This document shows positions 46,479-56,300 of a stretch of 64,000 nucleotides of DNA, piece after piece. Made by a program: the position numbers and the translations under genes. The DNA comes from Gluconacetobacter johannae (GTDB lineage: Bacteria; Pseudomonadota; Alphaproteobacteria; Acetobacterales; Acetobacteraceae): contig NZ_JABEQH010000001.1 in assembly GCF_014174305.1 (NCBI RefSeq), forward strand, positions 1-64,000, written 5' to 3'. The notes beneath the pieces are model-generated. The model was not told the DNA's origin. It searched no databases and saw only the letters and a list, made by a program, of their open reading frames with translations. The stretch's first letter is position 1. Every line of letters begins with the position of its first letter.

Positions 46479-47855
46479 ATGGCAGGCAGGCACGAGAACG
46501 CGGGCGGCGGAGATCTGTTCGGCGATCCCGCGCCGGTGACGCGCACGACCGGCCCTGCGCCGCATCGCCGCGCCGGGGCCGCCCCGGCACGCACCCAGCC
46601 CCTGGCCGACCGGCTGCGTCCGGCGTCGCTGGACGACGTGGTCGGGCAGGACCATCTGCTGGGTCCCGACGGGGCATTGCGCCGGATGCTGGAACGCGGG
46701 TCGCTGGCCAGCCTGATCCTGTGGGGCGGCCCCGGCGTGGGCAAGACGACCATCGCGCGCCTGCTGGCCGATGCGGCGGGGCTGCGCTTCATGCAGTTGT
46801 CGGCCGTCTTCTCGGGCGTCGCGGACCTGAAACGCGCGTTCGACGACGCCCGCCGCCTGGCCGAGAGCGGCAAGGGGACGCTGCTGTTCGTCGACGAGAT
46901 CCATCGCTTCAACCGCGCGCAGCAGGACGGCTTCCTGCCGGTGGTCGAGGACGGGACCGTGGTGCTGGTCGGCGCGACCACCGAAAATCCGTCTTTCGCG
47001 CTGAACGGCGCGCTGCTGTCGCGCTGCCAGGTGCTGGTGCTGCGGCGGCTGGACGACCCGGCGCTGGAACGCCTGCTGGCCCGGGCCGAGGCCGAGACCG
47101 GGCGAACCCTGCCGCTGACCCCCGACGGCAGGGCGACCCTGCGCGCCATGGCCGACGGGGACGGGCGCTACCTGCTGAACATGGTCGAACAGGTGCTGGC
47201 GGTACGCGCCGACCAGCCGCTGGACGCGCAGGGCCTGTCCGGCCTGCTGGCCCGCCGCGCCGTCCTGTACGACAAGGACCGCGAGGAACATTACAACCTG
47301 ATTTCCGCGCTGCATAAATCGCTGCGCGGATCGGACCCGGACGCCGCGCTGTACTGGTTCGCGCGGATGCTGGAAGGGGGCGAGGACCCGCGCTACATCG
47401 CCCGCCGCCTGACCCGCTTCGCCGCCGAGGACGTGGGCATGGCCGACCCGCAGGCGCTGCCGCTGGCCGTCGCGGCGTGGGAGACGTACGAACGGCTGGG
47501 CTCGCCCGAGGGCGAGCTGGCGCTGGCGCAACTGGTGGTCCATCTGGGGACGGCGCCGAAATCGAACGCCGTCTACACCGCCTACAAGGCGGCGCGGCGG
47601 CTGGCGAAATCGACCGGCAGCCTGATGCCCCCGGCCCATATCCTCAACGCGCCGACAGGCCTGATGAAGGACCTGGGCTACGGCCGGGGATATGAGTACG
47701 ACCACGATTCGGACGAGGGATTTTCGGGCCAGAACTACTTTCCGGACGGCATGCGGCGCGAGGCGCTCTATCGTCCGACCGACCGGGGATATGAACGCGA
47801 CATCGCGCGACGGCTGGACAGTTGGGCCAGACTGCGGGAAAGCCGTCGGTCATGA
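46479..47855 (+). CDS. rarA: Replication-associated recombination protein RarA
   Basis: AAA+ ATPase of the clamp-loader/RuvB type that acts at stalled replication forks, 458 residues. Walker A GGPGVGKTT (83-91), Walker B LLFVDEIHRF, sensor GATTENPSFALN and the tetramerisation domain with HYNLISALHKSLRGSDPDAALYW. It overlaps the pseudouridine synthase by 4 bases. Confidence 0.95.
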   Translation: MAGRHENAGGGDLFGDPAPVTRTTGPAPHRRAGAAPARTQPLADRLRPASLDDVVGQDHLLGPDGALRRMLERGSLASLILWGGPGVGKTTIARLLADAAGLRFMQLSAVFSGVADLKRAFDDARRLAESGKGTLLFVDEIHRFNRAQQDGFLPVVEDGTVVLVGATTENPSFALNGALLSRCQVLVLRRLDDPALERLLARAEAETGRTLPLTPDGRATLRAMADGDGRYLLNMVEQVLAVRADQPLDAQGLSGLLARRAVLYDKDREEHYNLISALHKSLRGSDPDAALYWFARMLEGGEDPRYIARRLTRFAAEDVGMADPQALPLAVAAWETYERLGSPEGELALAQLVVHLGTAPKSNAVYTAYKAARRLAKSTGSLMPPAHILNAPTGLMKDLGYGRGYEYDHDSDEGFSGQNYFPDGMRREALYRPTDRGYERDIARRLDSWARLRESRRS

Positions 47856-48829
47856 GTGTTGTGACCCTGACCGTCAGCGAGGACGAGGCCGATATCCGCC
47901 TCGACCGCTGGTTCCGCCGCCATTATCCCCACCTGACGCAGGGCGCCCTGCAGAAGCTGTGCCGTACCGGCCAGGTACGGGTGGACGGCAAGCGCGCCGA
48001 GACCTCGACCCGCCTGGCCCCCGGGCAGGCGGTGCGCGTGCCCCCCATTCCCGACGCCAGCCGCCCGGCACCCCCGCCGCGCAAGGCGCTGGACGAACGC
48101 CTGCTGCGCGAGATCCGCGGCATGGTCATCTATACCGACGACCAGGTGATCGTCCTGAACAAGCCCGCCGGCCTGCCGGTGCAGGGCGGGCCGGGCATCA
48201 CCCACCATGTCGACGCCATGCTGGACGGGCTGAAGACGCACGACGACGATCCGCGCCCCCGGCTGGTGCATCGGATCGACCGCGACACGTCGGGGTTGCT
48301 GCTGCTGGCGCGGACGCCCGGCGTGGCGGCGAAGCTGGCCGCCGCGTTCCGGGGCCGCGATGTGAAGAAGACCTACTGGGCGGTCGTCGTCGGACGGCCG
48401 TCCCCGGCATCGGGGGTGATCGACCAGCCGTTGGCCCGGCTGGGGGTGGGGCCCGGCGCGCTGACCGTCGTGGCGTCGCGCAAGGACGAGGACGCGGCCC
48501 ACGCCCTGTCGGAATACGAGGTGCTGGACGCCGCCGGGCGCAAGCTGTCCTGGCTGGGCCTGTCGCCGCTGACCGGCCGCACGCATCAGTTGCGCGTGCA
48601 TTGCGAGGCCCTGGGGACGCCGATCCTGGGCGATCCGAAATATGGCGGCGATGCCGCCCATCCCGAGGGATTCGTCGACCGGCTGCATCTGCACGCCCGC
48701 ACGCTCGACCTGCCGCATCCGGCGGGGGGGCGTCTGGTCGTGTCGGCCGAACTGCCGGCCCATATGCGCGAGACGTTCCGGCAACTGGGATTCAGCGCGG
48801 GCGCCACCGCGTCGCCCCGGCGGACCTGA
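47852..48829 (+). CDS. RluC/RluD-family 23S rRNA pseudouridine synthase
   Basis: Protein of 325 residues. An N-terminal S4 RNA-binding domain (about 15-70) precedes the catalytic domain with HRIDRDTSG (catalytic D143) and the uridine-binding GRTHQLRVH. It is closest in layout to RluC, but the exact uridine targets are not set by sequence. The ATG at 47852 overlaps the rarA stop. Confidence 0.92.
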   Translation: MSVVTLTVSEDEADIRLDRWFRRHYPHLTQGALQKLCRTGQVRVDGKRAETSTRLAPGQAVRVPPIPDASRPAPPPRKALDERLLREIRGMVIYTDDQVIVLNKPAGLPVQGGPGITHHVDAMLDGLKTHDDDPRPRLVHRIDRDTSGLLLLARTPGVAAKLAAAFRGRDVKKTYWAVVVGRPSPASGVIDQPLARLGVGPGALTVVASRKDEDAAHALSEYEVLDAAGRKLSWLGLSPLTGRTHQLRVHCEALGTPILGDPKYGGDAAHPEGFVDRLHLHARTLDLPHPAGGRLVVSAELPAHMRETFRQLGFSAGATASPRRT

Positions 48830-48905
48830 CAGCAACCGAGGCCCTGGACCAGAGGCCGGCGGCCGTTGGCAGGCCGCCGAAAATTGGCATCATGGAGAGT
48901 ACGGC

Positions 48906-51356
48906 ATGACACGCACCGGGCGGGGACGGAAATGGCTGCTGCTGTCGGGGGCGGCGCTGGTGGTCGTGGCCGGCGGCGCGGCGCTGGCGGCGCGGGTGCT
49001 GGTCGATCCCGAGGCGTTGCGGCAGCAGGCGATCGTGGCGGTGCGGCACCAGACCGGGCGCACCCTGCGGCTGGGCGCGATCGACGTGCGGATCATGCCC
49101 TATCCTTCGGTCTCGATCCGCGATTTCGGCCTGTCCGACATGGCGGGCGGCGCGCGGGCCGAAATGCTGACCGCCGCCGGGCTGGACGCGCGCGTGGCGC
49201 TGCTGCCGCTGCTGCATCATGAAATCCGGCTGGAGGATGTGCGCCTGACCCGTCCGGACCTGCTGGTCGAGCGCACGGCGGACGGGCGCGCCAACTGGCA
49301 GATGACGCCCGAACCGGACGACAGGCCGTCGGGGCCGGCCGGGTCGTCGTCCTCCACCCGCTGGCGGGTGCGGATCGGCAGCGTGCGCGTCCAGGACGCG
49401 GTGCTGGCCTGGGACGACCGGCAGGGCCATGCCACGGGCAAGGCCGCGCTGGACCATGTCGTGCTTGACGGGCTGACGGGCGGCGCCCCGTCCTTCGACG
49501 TGCTGGGCCATCGCGCGGGCGACGGCGGCGCCTCCTTCACCCTGGCGGGGCATGTCGGCGCACTGGCGTCGATACAGGCGGGAGGGCAGGCCGGGGGCGC
49601 CTGGCCCGTCCATCTGGCGGCGGCGGCCCTGGCCGACGGCAGGACGACGGGGTCGCTCACCGTGGAGGGCACCCTGGCCGACCCGGCGCGGCTGCGCGGA
49701 TACGATGTCGCGGTCCAGGCGGCTGTGGGGCGACTGGCCGATCTGGACCGGCTGTTTCCCCATGCCGCCCTGCCGGATATCCGCGATATCGCTCTTGCCG
49801 CGCAGGTTGCCGACATGGCGTCGGGCGATGGCCCGTCGGTTCCCGGCCTGCGTATGCTGCGCCTGCGGACGGGGCCGGCCGATGCCCGGCAGCTCGCAGC
49901 CGGGTTGCGGCTTGCCCATCTGGCGGTCGATGCCCCGACCCCGGCCGACCATATCGCGGTGCAGGCCGATGGCGCCCTGGGCGAGCGTGCGTTCAAGCTG
50001 CACGGCACGCTGGGCACCTTGTCCGAAACGCTGGGTGCGTGGCGCAGCCGCATGGCCACGGGCATGCCGGTCGATATCGTGCTGGATGCGGATGGCGGCA
50101 CCGCGCAACTGGGCGGCAGCCTCGGCGGTGGGCAGTCCGCCCTGGATATCCACGCCACGGCGGACCATCTGGCGCTGCCGGGCGATCAGGTGCTGGATCG
50201 CCTGACGGCCGACGCCCATGTGGCGATGCAGGGCGGCGAGACCGTCCAGATGTCCGGCCTGCGGCTGGATGCCGCCCAACTGGCGCTGTCGGGCGAGGCG
50301 CAATGGACGAAGCATGGCGGCACGGGGGGCGTGCCCCTGCTGAGCGGACGCCTGCATGCCGACCGGCTGGATTTCGACGCCCTGCGGGGGGCGCCGCACC
50401 CGACGCCGGCGCCCGCCGTGCCCGCCGGGCCGGCCGCACCCGCCCCGCCATCCGACACCATGCCGGCGGCGACGGCGCCGGACGATGCAATCCTGCCGTT
50501 CGAGCGCCTGCGCCGACTGGATGCCGATCTGGACCTTTCGGCCGCGCAGGTGCGGCTGGGCGGAGAGAATTATCGCGATGCGCTGGCCCATGTGGTCCTG
50601 CAAGGCGGGCGGCTGGTCATCGACCCGTTGCGGGCCGAAGGGACGGATCGTCACCTGAACGGCCGGCTGAGCATCGACGCATCGGGCGATGTGCCCCGCC
50701 TGTCCGCCACGCTGGGCTCGCTGGTGCTGCCGGCCGAATGGGCGGCCCCGCGCGTGGGCATTCCCCAGATCCTGCGCGGGCCGGTGCAACTGGTGGGCAC
50801 GCTGGAGGCGCAGGGACGCACGCGGGGCGGGTTGCGGGCATCCCTGGCCGGGCACCTGGGCCTGTCGCTGGTCAATGGCGCCATCGACGGCGCGGCGCTC
50901 GGGCGGCTGGTGGGGCCGGCGGCGGCCGGGGACGGGGCATCGGCCGGGCTGCGCTGCCTGGGGGTCCATATGGCGCTGGGCGGCGGCCGCGCGGCGCTGG
51001 ATACCATCGGGTTGCAGACCTATCGCCTGTCGGTGACGGGGCATGGCACGGTCGGGCTGGCCGGGCAGGAGCTGGATCTGCACCTGCTGCCGCAATTGCT
51101 GATCGGTTCGACGGGGGCGGCGATGCCGGTCGCGGTGGGCGGGACGTTGCAGGCCCCGCACCCGCGACTGGACCCGGCCGGGCCGGGCGGGCGGTTCAGC
51201 CTGACCCTCGGTCCGTCCGCCGGCATTGCCGACCCCTGCCCGGCGGCCTTGCAGGCGGCGCGGGAAGGGCAGCCGGGTCCCGCACCCGGTGCGGCACCGA
51301 AGGTGCGCGCGCCCAAGGCCCTCGATTTCCTGCGTGGCCTGGGGATTCTGCGATGA
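48906..51356 (+). CDS. AsmA-family protein
   Basis: Large envelope protein of 816 residues with one N-terminal membrane anchor (WLLLSGAALVVVAGGAALAA) and a long beta-rich periplasmic domain. The N-terminal part has VDPEALRQQAIVAVRHQTGR and the C-terminal region LQTYRLSVTGHGTVGLAGQELDL typical of AsmA_2 domains. AsmA-like proteins are thought to bridge the periplasm and move lipids or help barrel assembly. A Pro/Ala-rich linker lies near residues 500-530. ATG 48906 follows GGAGAG. Confidence 0.88.
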   Translation: MTRTGRGRKWLLLSGAALVVVAGGAALAARVLVDPEALRQQAIVAVRHQTGRTLRLGAIDVRIMPYPSVSIRDFGLSDMAGGARAEMLTAAGLDARVALLPLLHHEIRLEDVRLTRPDLLVERTADGRANWQMTPEPDDRPSGPAGSSSSTRWRVRIGSVRVQDAVLAWDDRQGHATGKAALDHVVLDGLTGGAPSFDVLGHRAGDGGASFTLAGHVGALASIQAGGQAGGAWPVHLAAAALADGRTTGSLTVEGTLADPARLRGYDVAVQAAVGRLADLDRLFPHAALPDIRDIALAAQVADMASGDGPSVPGLRMLRLRTGPADARQLAAGLRLAHLAVDAPTPADHIAVQADGALGERAFKLHGTLGTLSETLGAWRSRMATGMPVDIVLDADGGTAQLGGSLGGGQSALDIHATADHLALPGDQVLDRLTADAHVAMQGGETVQMSGLRLDAAQLALSGEAQWTKHGGTGGVPLLSGRLHADRLDFDALRGAPHPTPAPAVPAGPAAPAPPSDTMPAATAPDDAILPFERLRRLDADLDLSAAQVRLGGENYRDALAHVVLQGGRLVIDPLRAEGTDRHLNGRLSIDASGDVPRLSATLGSLVLPAEWAAPRVGIPQILRGPVQLVGTLEAQGRTRGGLRASLAGHLGLSLVNGAIDGAALGRLVGPAAAGDGASAGLRCLGVHMALGGGRAALDTIGLQTYRLSVTGHGTVGLAGQELDLHLLPQLLIGSTGAAMPVAVGGTLQAPHPRLDPAGPGGRFSLTLGPSAGIADPCPAALQAAREGQPGPAPGAAPKVRAPKALDFLRGLGILR

Positions 51357-52111
51357 GCACAGCGACGGACAACGGCGCGGCGGGCCGTCGCCGGTTCTGG
51401 ACCGATGCCCAGGCCGTGGTGCTGGAGGATGGATTCGGCGTCCGGCTGGACGGCCGGCCGGTCCGCCTGCCCGGCGGGACGGAACTGCGTGTGGGCAGCC
51501 ACGCGCTGGCCCGTGCGCTGGCCGACGAATGGCGGCTGGCCGGCGGCGGGAAGGGGGGGCTGTTCACTCCCGCCGACCTGCCCCTGACGCGAATCGCCGG
51601 CACGATGCTGGAGCGGATTGCGCCCGACCGGTCGGAAACCGTGAAGACCCTCGCGGGTTATGCAGAAGGCGAGCTGCTCTGCTATCGCGCGCGGTCGCCG
51701 TCCCTGCTGGTCGAACGCCAGCGGGCGGAATGGGATCCGTGGCTGGAGTGGCTGCGCGCGCGGCACGGGATTGTCCTGCGCGTGACCGAGGGCGTGATGC
51801 CGGTCAGCCAGCCGGCCGAGGCCTTGGCCGCCCTGGGGGCGGTGCTGCAATCGGTTCCGGACGGCGCCCTGGCGGCATTGGGGGTTGCGGTGCCGGCGCT
51901 GGGCAGCCTGGTGCTGGGCCTGGCGCTGGCCGAGGGGGCATTGAGCGGCGAACAGGCCGCCGCCTGCGCCACGCTGGACGAGCGGACGCAGATGGAGTTG
52001 TGGGGCCACGACGCCCAGCAGGCCGCGCGCCTGGCGGCGCTGGGCCGCGACGTGGAGGAGGCGGCCCAGTTTCTACGGTTGTTGCAGGAGGGCGGAATGA
52101 CGGGTGCGTGA
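51353..52111 (+). CDS. ATP12-family F1-ATPase assembly chaperone
   Basis: Protein of 252 residues related to mitochondrial ATP12/ATPAF2, which binds the F1 alpha subunit during assembly. The blocks LDGRPVRLPGGTELRVG and ALADEW near the N-terminus and LDERTQMELWGHD near the C-terminus are diagnostic. It is largely confined to alphaproteobacteria and mitochondria. ATG 51353 overlaps the AsmA-like stop by 4 bases. Confidence 0.92.
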   Translation: MSTATDNGAAGRRRFWTDAQAVVLEDGFGVRLDGRPVRLPGGTELRVGSHALARALADEWRLAGGGKGGLFTPADLPLTRIAGTMLERIAPDRSETVKTLAGYAEGELLCYRARSPSLLVERQRAEWDPWLEWLRARHGIVLRVTEGVMPVSQPAEALAALGAVLQSVPDGALAALGVAVPALGSLVLGLALAEGALSGEQAAACATLDERTQMELWGHDAQQAARLAALGRDVEEAAQFLRLLQEGGMTGA

Positions 52112-52250
52112 GGCCCGCGCAGTCATTGATCCGCCACAAATGGCCGGCAGGTTCAGTTTTGCGTTCCGATACGGAGCCGAACACTTCGTTACAGAAGGTC
52201 GGTGTAGAGGAATGTCAGGGAGACATCACCGGCTAAGGCAGGAGCACATC

Positions 52251-52436
52251 ATGGCCTCGATCGACTGGCGTCCGATATCCGAAACGTCCGGCTTCGTCGA
52301 AACCGGTGTGGCTGCACGCTCGTCGGGGCACCGGCTGCGGCGGCGGGTGGCCCATGTGGTCGCGACCTGCGCGATGGGGGCCTGGGTGCTGCTGGCGGTG
52401 GTGCCGGTCGTGGTCGTCATCATGGCGATCGGCTGA
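52251..52436 (+). CDS. Small single-pass membrane protein of unknown function
   Basis: A 61-residue frame with a strong GGCAGGAG ribosome site before the ATG at 52251. The C-terminal third is one hydrophobic span (GAWVLLAVVPVVVVIMAIG). Its stop codon lies directly against the MITE-like element. No family recognised. Confidence 0.5.
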   Translation: MASIDWRPISETSGFVETGVAARSSGHRLRRRVAHVVATCAMGAWVLLAVVPVVVVIMAIG

Positions 52437-52598
52437 GAGGCTGGTTTAAAAGCCGGTATGCCGGCGATCCGACGCGCGTTTCCTGCGCGCTGGTGCTCAC
52501 GGCCATCAAGGTCGCTCCGCTCCAGTGCTCGGAAACACACGCCGGGCGTGCCGCTTCGCGGCACTCTCGCTCGGCAGACCAACTTCTAAACCAGCCTC
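52437..52598. mobile_element. MITE-like element with GAGGCTGGTTTA terminal inverted repeats
   Basis: About 162 bases bounded by GAGGCTGGTTTAAAAG (52437-52452) and its inverted copy CTTCTAAACCAGCCTC (52583-52598), with one mismatch. No transposase frame. The interior has short palindromes such as GCCGCTTCGCGGC. CGATCG occurs just outside both ends (GGCGATCGG at 52424-52432, CCGATCGCC at 52598-52606), which could be an ancestral target site or an extended stem. It separates the small membrane-protein gene from the convergent ispDF. Confidence 0.65.
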
Positions 52599-52628
52599 CG
52601 ATCGCCCCGTTCAAGGCGGGGGCCAGGC

Positions 52629-53783
52629 TCAGGGAACCAGGACGGTAGCGCTGGCCGTGCAGGCGATGCCTTCCTCGCGCCCGGTGAAGCCCAGGCGCTC
52701 GGACGTCGTCGCCTTGACCGAGATCCGGTCGATCCCGACCTGCAGCAGGTCGGCCAGGCGCTGGCGCATCGCTTCGGAATGCGGGCCGATCTTGGGCCGT
52801 TCGCAGATCAGCGTGACGTCGGCATTGACCAGCATGCCCCCGCGCGCGCGGATGCGTTCGCCGGCATGGACCAGGAAGCGCGCGCTGTCGGCGTCCTTCC
52901 ATTCATTCTGGCTGGGCGGGAAATGGCGGCCGATGTCGCCTTCGGCCAGCGCGCCGTAGATTGCGTCGCACAGGGCATGGATGCCCACGTCCGCGTCGGA
53001 ATGACCGGCCAGGCCGCGATCGTGCGGCACGGTGATCCCGCACAGGATCAGCGGACGGTTCTCGGCAAAGGCGTGGACATCGTAGCCGATCCCGGTGCGC
53101 GGCAGCAGTGTCGGGCCGATCAGGCGTTCCAGGCGCACGAGATCCTCCTCGTAAGTCAGCTTGATATTGTCTTCCGCCCCGGCGACCAGCGCCACGTCGT
53201 GCCCGGCGGCCTCCAGCAGGGCGGCATCGTCGGTCGCATCCGTCGTGGCGGCGCCCCGGTGCAGGTCGCGCAGCAGGGCGAAACGGAATCCCTGGGGCGT
53301 CTGGGCACGGTACAGGTCGTCGCGCGGCACGGTGCCGGCGATGACGCCGTGGTGCCCGCGCTTGATGGTGTCGGCGACCGGCACGGCGGGAATGGCGCCG
53401 GGGTGCCGCGCCAGGGCCGCGATCACGCCCTGGGTCACTTCGGCCGGGACATAGGGGCGGGCGCCGTCATGGATCAGGACGATATCCGGGCGTTCGGCGG
53501 CCGGCAGGCGGTCCAGCGCCTCCAGCCCCGCGCGCACGCTGTCCTGCCGGCTCGCGCCGCCGGGGACGGCGGGCAGGACGTCCAGCCCGGCCAGGGCTTC
53601 GGCCAGTGACGCGGCGTCGCCCACCGGTTGAAGCAGGTCGACATGCGGGACAAGGGCGTCCGCCGCGTGGCGGATGATGGGCCGGCCGCCGAGCGTCAGA
53701 TACTGCTTGGCGACTGGGGATGCCGTCGTGGCGCTGTAACGGCGGCCCGCGCCCGCGGCAAGAAGGATGGCTGCAACACGCAT
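52629..53783 (-). CDS. ispDF: Bifunctional MEP-pathway enzyme IspDF
   Basis: Fused 2-C-methyl-D-erythritol 4-phosphate cytidylyltransferase (IspD, about 1-225) and 2,4-cyclodiphosphate synthase (IspF, about 226-384) of isoprenoid synthesis. IspD has [10 protein letters not shown] and KQYLTLGG; IspF has GIGYDVHAF and the metal ligands in [10 protein letters not shown]. The fusion is common in alphaproteobacteria. ATG 53783; an upstream start at 53819 is less likely. It is divergent from dusB. Confidence 0.96.
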   Translation of the reverse strand: MRVAAILLAAGAGRRYSATTASPVAKQYLTLGGRPIIRHAADALVPHVDLLQPVGDAASLAEALAGLDVLPAVPGGASRQDSVRAGLEALDRLPAAERPDIVLIHDGARPYVPAEVTQGVIAALARHPGAIPAVPVADTIKRGHHGVIAGTVPRDDLYRAQTPQGFRFALLRDLHRGAATTDATDDAALLEAAGHDVALVAGAEDNIKLTYEEDLVRLERLIGPTLLPRTGIGYDVHAFAENRPLILCGITVPHDRGLAGHSDADVGIHALCDAIYGALAEGDIGRHFPPSQNEWKDADSARFLVHAGERIRARGGMLVNADVTLICERPKIGPHSEAMRQRLADLLQVGIDRISVKATTSERLGFTGREEGIACTASATVLVP

Positions 53784-53996
53784 GGCCGGAGGAATGCGGC
53801 GCGCGCACCCCGGCGTCAAGCGCCAGAACGCCGCCGGTTTCCCGAATTCTTCATTTTCGAACGGGCCGCGGGGCAGCCATCGCGATTGCGTGACGGCGAA
53901 AGACTGTATATTCTGCTTAAATTCTATGCATCTATGCTGGATTTTCGCTCATCCCGGTTCGCCGGGCTCGAAAACCGACGATCCGAAACGGAAGTA

Positions 53997-55064
53997 ATGC
54001 CGAGCATGTCGCCAGAGTTGTTGCGTCCTGTCGATCTGGGTGGAGGGGTGGTGCTGCGTACCCCGGTCATCCTCGCCCCGATGTCCGGGGTGACGGACCT
54101 GCCGTTCCGCCGCCTGGCGCGCCGGCTGGGCGCGGGCCTGGTGGTGTCGGAAATGATCGCGTCCTGGGCGATGGTCCGCGAAAACCAGGCGACCCTGCGT
54201 ATGGCCGAGGTTGCCGATGACGGCCCGAACGCGGTGCAGCTGGCGGGGTGCGAGCCCGAGGCGATGGCCCAGGCGGCGCGGATCGCCGTCGATCGGGGCG
54301 CCGACATGATCGACATCAATTTCGGCTGCCCGGTGAAGAAGGTGGCCGTGGGCCAGCAGGCCGGGTCCGCCCTGATGCGTGACGAGGTGCTGGCGGGCCG
54401 CCTGCTGGAGGCCGTGGTGCGCGCGGTGGACGTGCCCGTCACGCTGAAGATGCGGATGGGGTGGGACCATGCCAGCCTGAACGCCCCCGTCCTGGCCCGC
54501 ATCGCGCAGGAGACGGGCATCCGCATGATTACCGTCCATGGCCGCACGCGCCAGCAATTCTACAACGGCACGGCGGACTGGGCGTTCGTCCGGCGGGTGA
54601 AGGAGGCCGTGTCGCTGCCGGTCATCGTCAACGGCGATATCCTGACGGTGGACGACGCGCGGCGGGCCCTGGCGCTGTCGGGCGCCGACGGGGTGATGAT
54701 CGGTCGCGGCTGCTACGGCCGGCCATGGTTCCTGGCGCAGGTCGGGCGGGCGCTGACCACCGGGGAGATGGTGCCCGACCCCGACCTGGTGACGGAAAAG
54801 GCGATCGTCCTGGAGCATTACAACCTGATGCTGACGCATTTCGGCGTCCATCCGGGGCTGCGCCTGGCCCGCAAGCATATATCCTGGTATTCCGCCGGCC
54901 TGCCTGACTCGGCCGGTTTCCGCGCCGCCATCAACCGGGTGGATACGGTCGATGCGGCAATCGGCATGATCGACGCGTTCTATGATCGGCAGATCGCCGC
55001 CGGTTCGGTGCGCGAGCGGCGCGGCGCGGCGGCGGGCGGCCAGGAGGCCGCCGTGGCGGCGTGA
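53997..55064 (+). CDS. dusB: tRNA-dihydrouridine synthase DusB
   Basis: FMN enzyme that reduces specific tRNA uridines, 355 residues. TIM barrel with catalytic cysteine C111 in [22 protein letters not shown] near the N-terminus and VNGDI for FMN phosphate. ATG 53997 has GGAAG nearby; the next ATG is three codons later. Its stop overlaps the ntrB start by 4 bases, the classic dusB-ntrBC order. Confidence 0.95.
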   Translation: MPSMSPELLRPVDLGGGVVLRTPVILAPMSGVTDLPFRRLARRLGAGLVVSEMIASWAMVRENQATLRMAEVADDGPNAVQLAGCEPEAMAQAARIAVDRGADMIDINFGCPVKKVAVGQQAGSALMRDEVLAGRLLEAVVRAVDVPVTLKMRMGWDHASLNAPVLARIAQETGIRMITVHGRTRQQFYNGTADWAFVRRVKEAVSLPVIVNGDILTVDDARRALALSGADGVMIGRGCYGRPWFLAQVGRALTTGEMVPDPDLVTEKAIVLEHYNLMLTHFGVHPGLRLARKHISWYSAGLPDSAGFRAAINRVDTVDAAIGMIDAFYDRQIAAGSVRERRGAAAGGQEAAVAA

Positions 55065-56200
55065 GCACCATGGTCCTGCATCGCGATGACGACACGCCCG
55101 CCCCGGCGTCGCCGGCGGGCACGCCGGACGGGGTGGCGTTGCTGGACGCCCTGCCGATGCCGGTCGTCCTGGTCGGGCCGGGTCATCGCATCCGCTATGT
55201 CAACAGCGCGGCCGAACCGTTTTTCGGCGTGTCCAGCCCGCATCTGGTGCAGATGCGCCTGACGGACCTGCTGGCCGGCGATCATCCGGTCTTCCTTCTG
55301 GTCGAACAGGTCCTGCGCGACGGCGTGACCATCGCCGAGCATGAGCTGATGCTGGAAGGCCCCCGGCTGCGCCGCACGGGCATCACCGTGCAGGGGACGC
55401 TGGTGACGGAGGAGCCGGAATCCGTCCTGCTGACCTTCCACGATTCGTCGGCCGCCCGGACGCTGGACCGGCAACTGACGTTCCGCTCGGCCGCGCGCAG
55501 CGTGTCCGGCATGGCGGCGATCCTGGCGCATGAGGTGAAGAACCCGCTGTCCGGCATCCGGGGGGCCGCGCAGTTGCTGGAAAGCTCGGTCGGGGAGAAC
55601 GATCGGGAACTGGCGGTCCTGATCCGCGACGAGGCCGACCGGATCCGCGATCTGGTCGAACGGATGGAAATATTCAGCGACAAGCCGATCGAACGTCGGC
55701 CGGTGAACATCCATCGCGTGCTCGAGCGGGTCCGCCTGCTGGCGCAGCAGGGCTTCGCCGCCAATATCCGCATCGTCGAGGAGTACGATCCCTCGCTGCC
55801 GCCGGTCTGGGGCAATCGGGACCAACTGGTCCAGGTGCTGCTGAACCTGCTCAAGAACGCGGCCGAGGCCATCGAATCGGAAGGCGAGGGGGGGACGATC
55901 ACCCTGGGCACCAGCTATCGCCATGGGGTCCGCCTGGCGGTGCCGGGCATGGAACAGCGGGTGGAACTGCCGCTGGTGGTGTCGGTGCGCGATAGCGGAC
56001 CGGGTATTCCCGACAGCATCCGCCCCCATCTGTTCGAGCCGTTCCTGACGACCAAGGCCAGCGGCAGCGGCCTGGGGCTGGCCCTGGCGGGCAAGATCAT
56101 CGGCGACCATGGCGGCGTGATCGAAATCGACAGCCAGCCGGGCCGGACCGAGGTGCTGCTGCACCTGCCGGTGGTGGCCGAGGGAAAAGATACGACCTGA
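55061..56200 (+). CDS. ntrB: Nitrogen regulation sensor kinase NtrB (GlnL)
   Basis: Cytoplasmic histidine kinase of 379 residues controlled by PII proteins; it phosphorylates NtrC under nitrogen limitation. A PAS domain (about 25-130) precedes HisKA with H157 in [19 protein letters not shown], then a HATPase domain ([28 protein letters not shown]). GTG start overlapping dusB. Confidence 0.95.
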   Translation: MSTMVLHRDDDTPAPASPAGTPDGVALLDALPMPVVLVGPGHRIRYVNSAAEPFFGVSSPHLVQMRLTDLLAGDHPVFLLVEQVLRDGVTIAEHELMLEGPRLRRTGITVQGTLVTEEPESVLLTFHDSSAARTLDRQLTFRSAARSVSGMAAILAHEVKNPLSGIRGAAQLLESSVGENDRELAVLIRDEADRIRDLVERMEIFSDKPIERRPVNIHRVLERVRLLAQQGFAANIRIVEEYDPSLPPVWGNRDQLVQVLLNLLKNAAEAIESEGEGGTITLGTSYRHGVRLAVPGMEQRVELPLVVSVRDSGPGIPDSIRPHLFEPFLTTKASGSGLGLALAGKIIGDHGGVIEIDSQPGRTEVLLHLPVVAEGKDTT

Positions 56201-56300
56201 AACCGATCCGGGCCTTCCTATCCCCCGTTCCCGGGCGGGGACCCATCCGCCGGCGCATGCCCCCGTCCCGGCCGTTTCGACGCAAGAGATTGAACCCCGT

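Noticed and set aside
48792-51161. 789-residue minus-strand frame
   Set aside because: Antisense to the AsmA-like gene; no signal peptide or recognisable fold.
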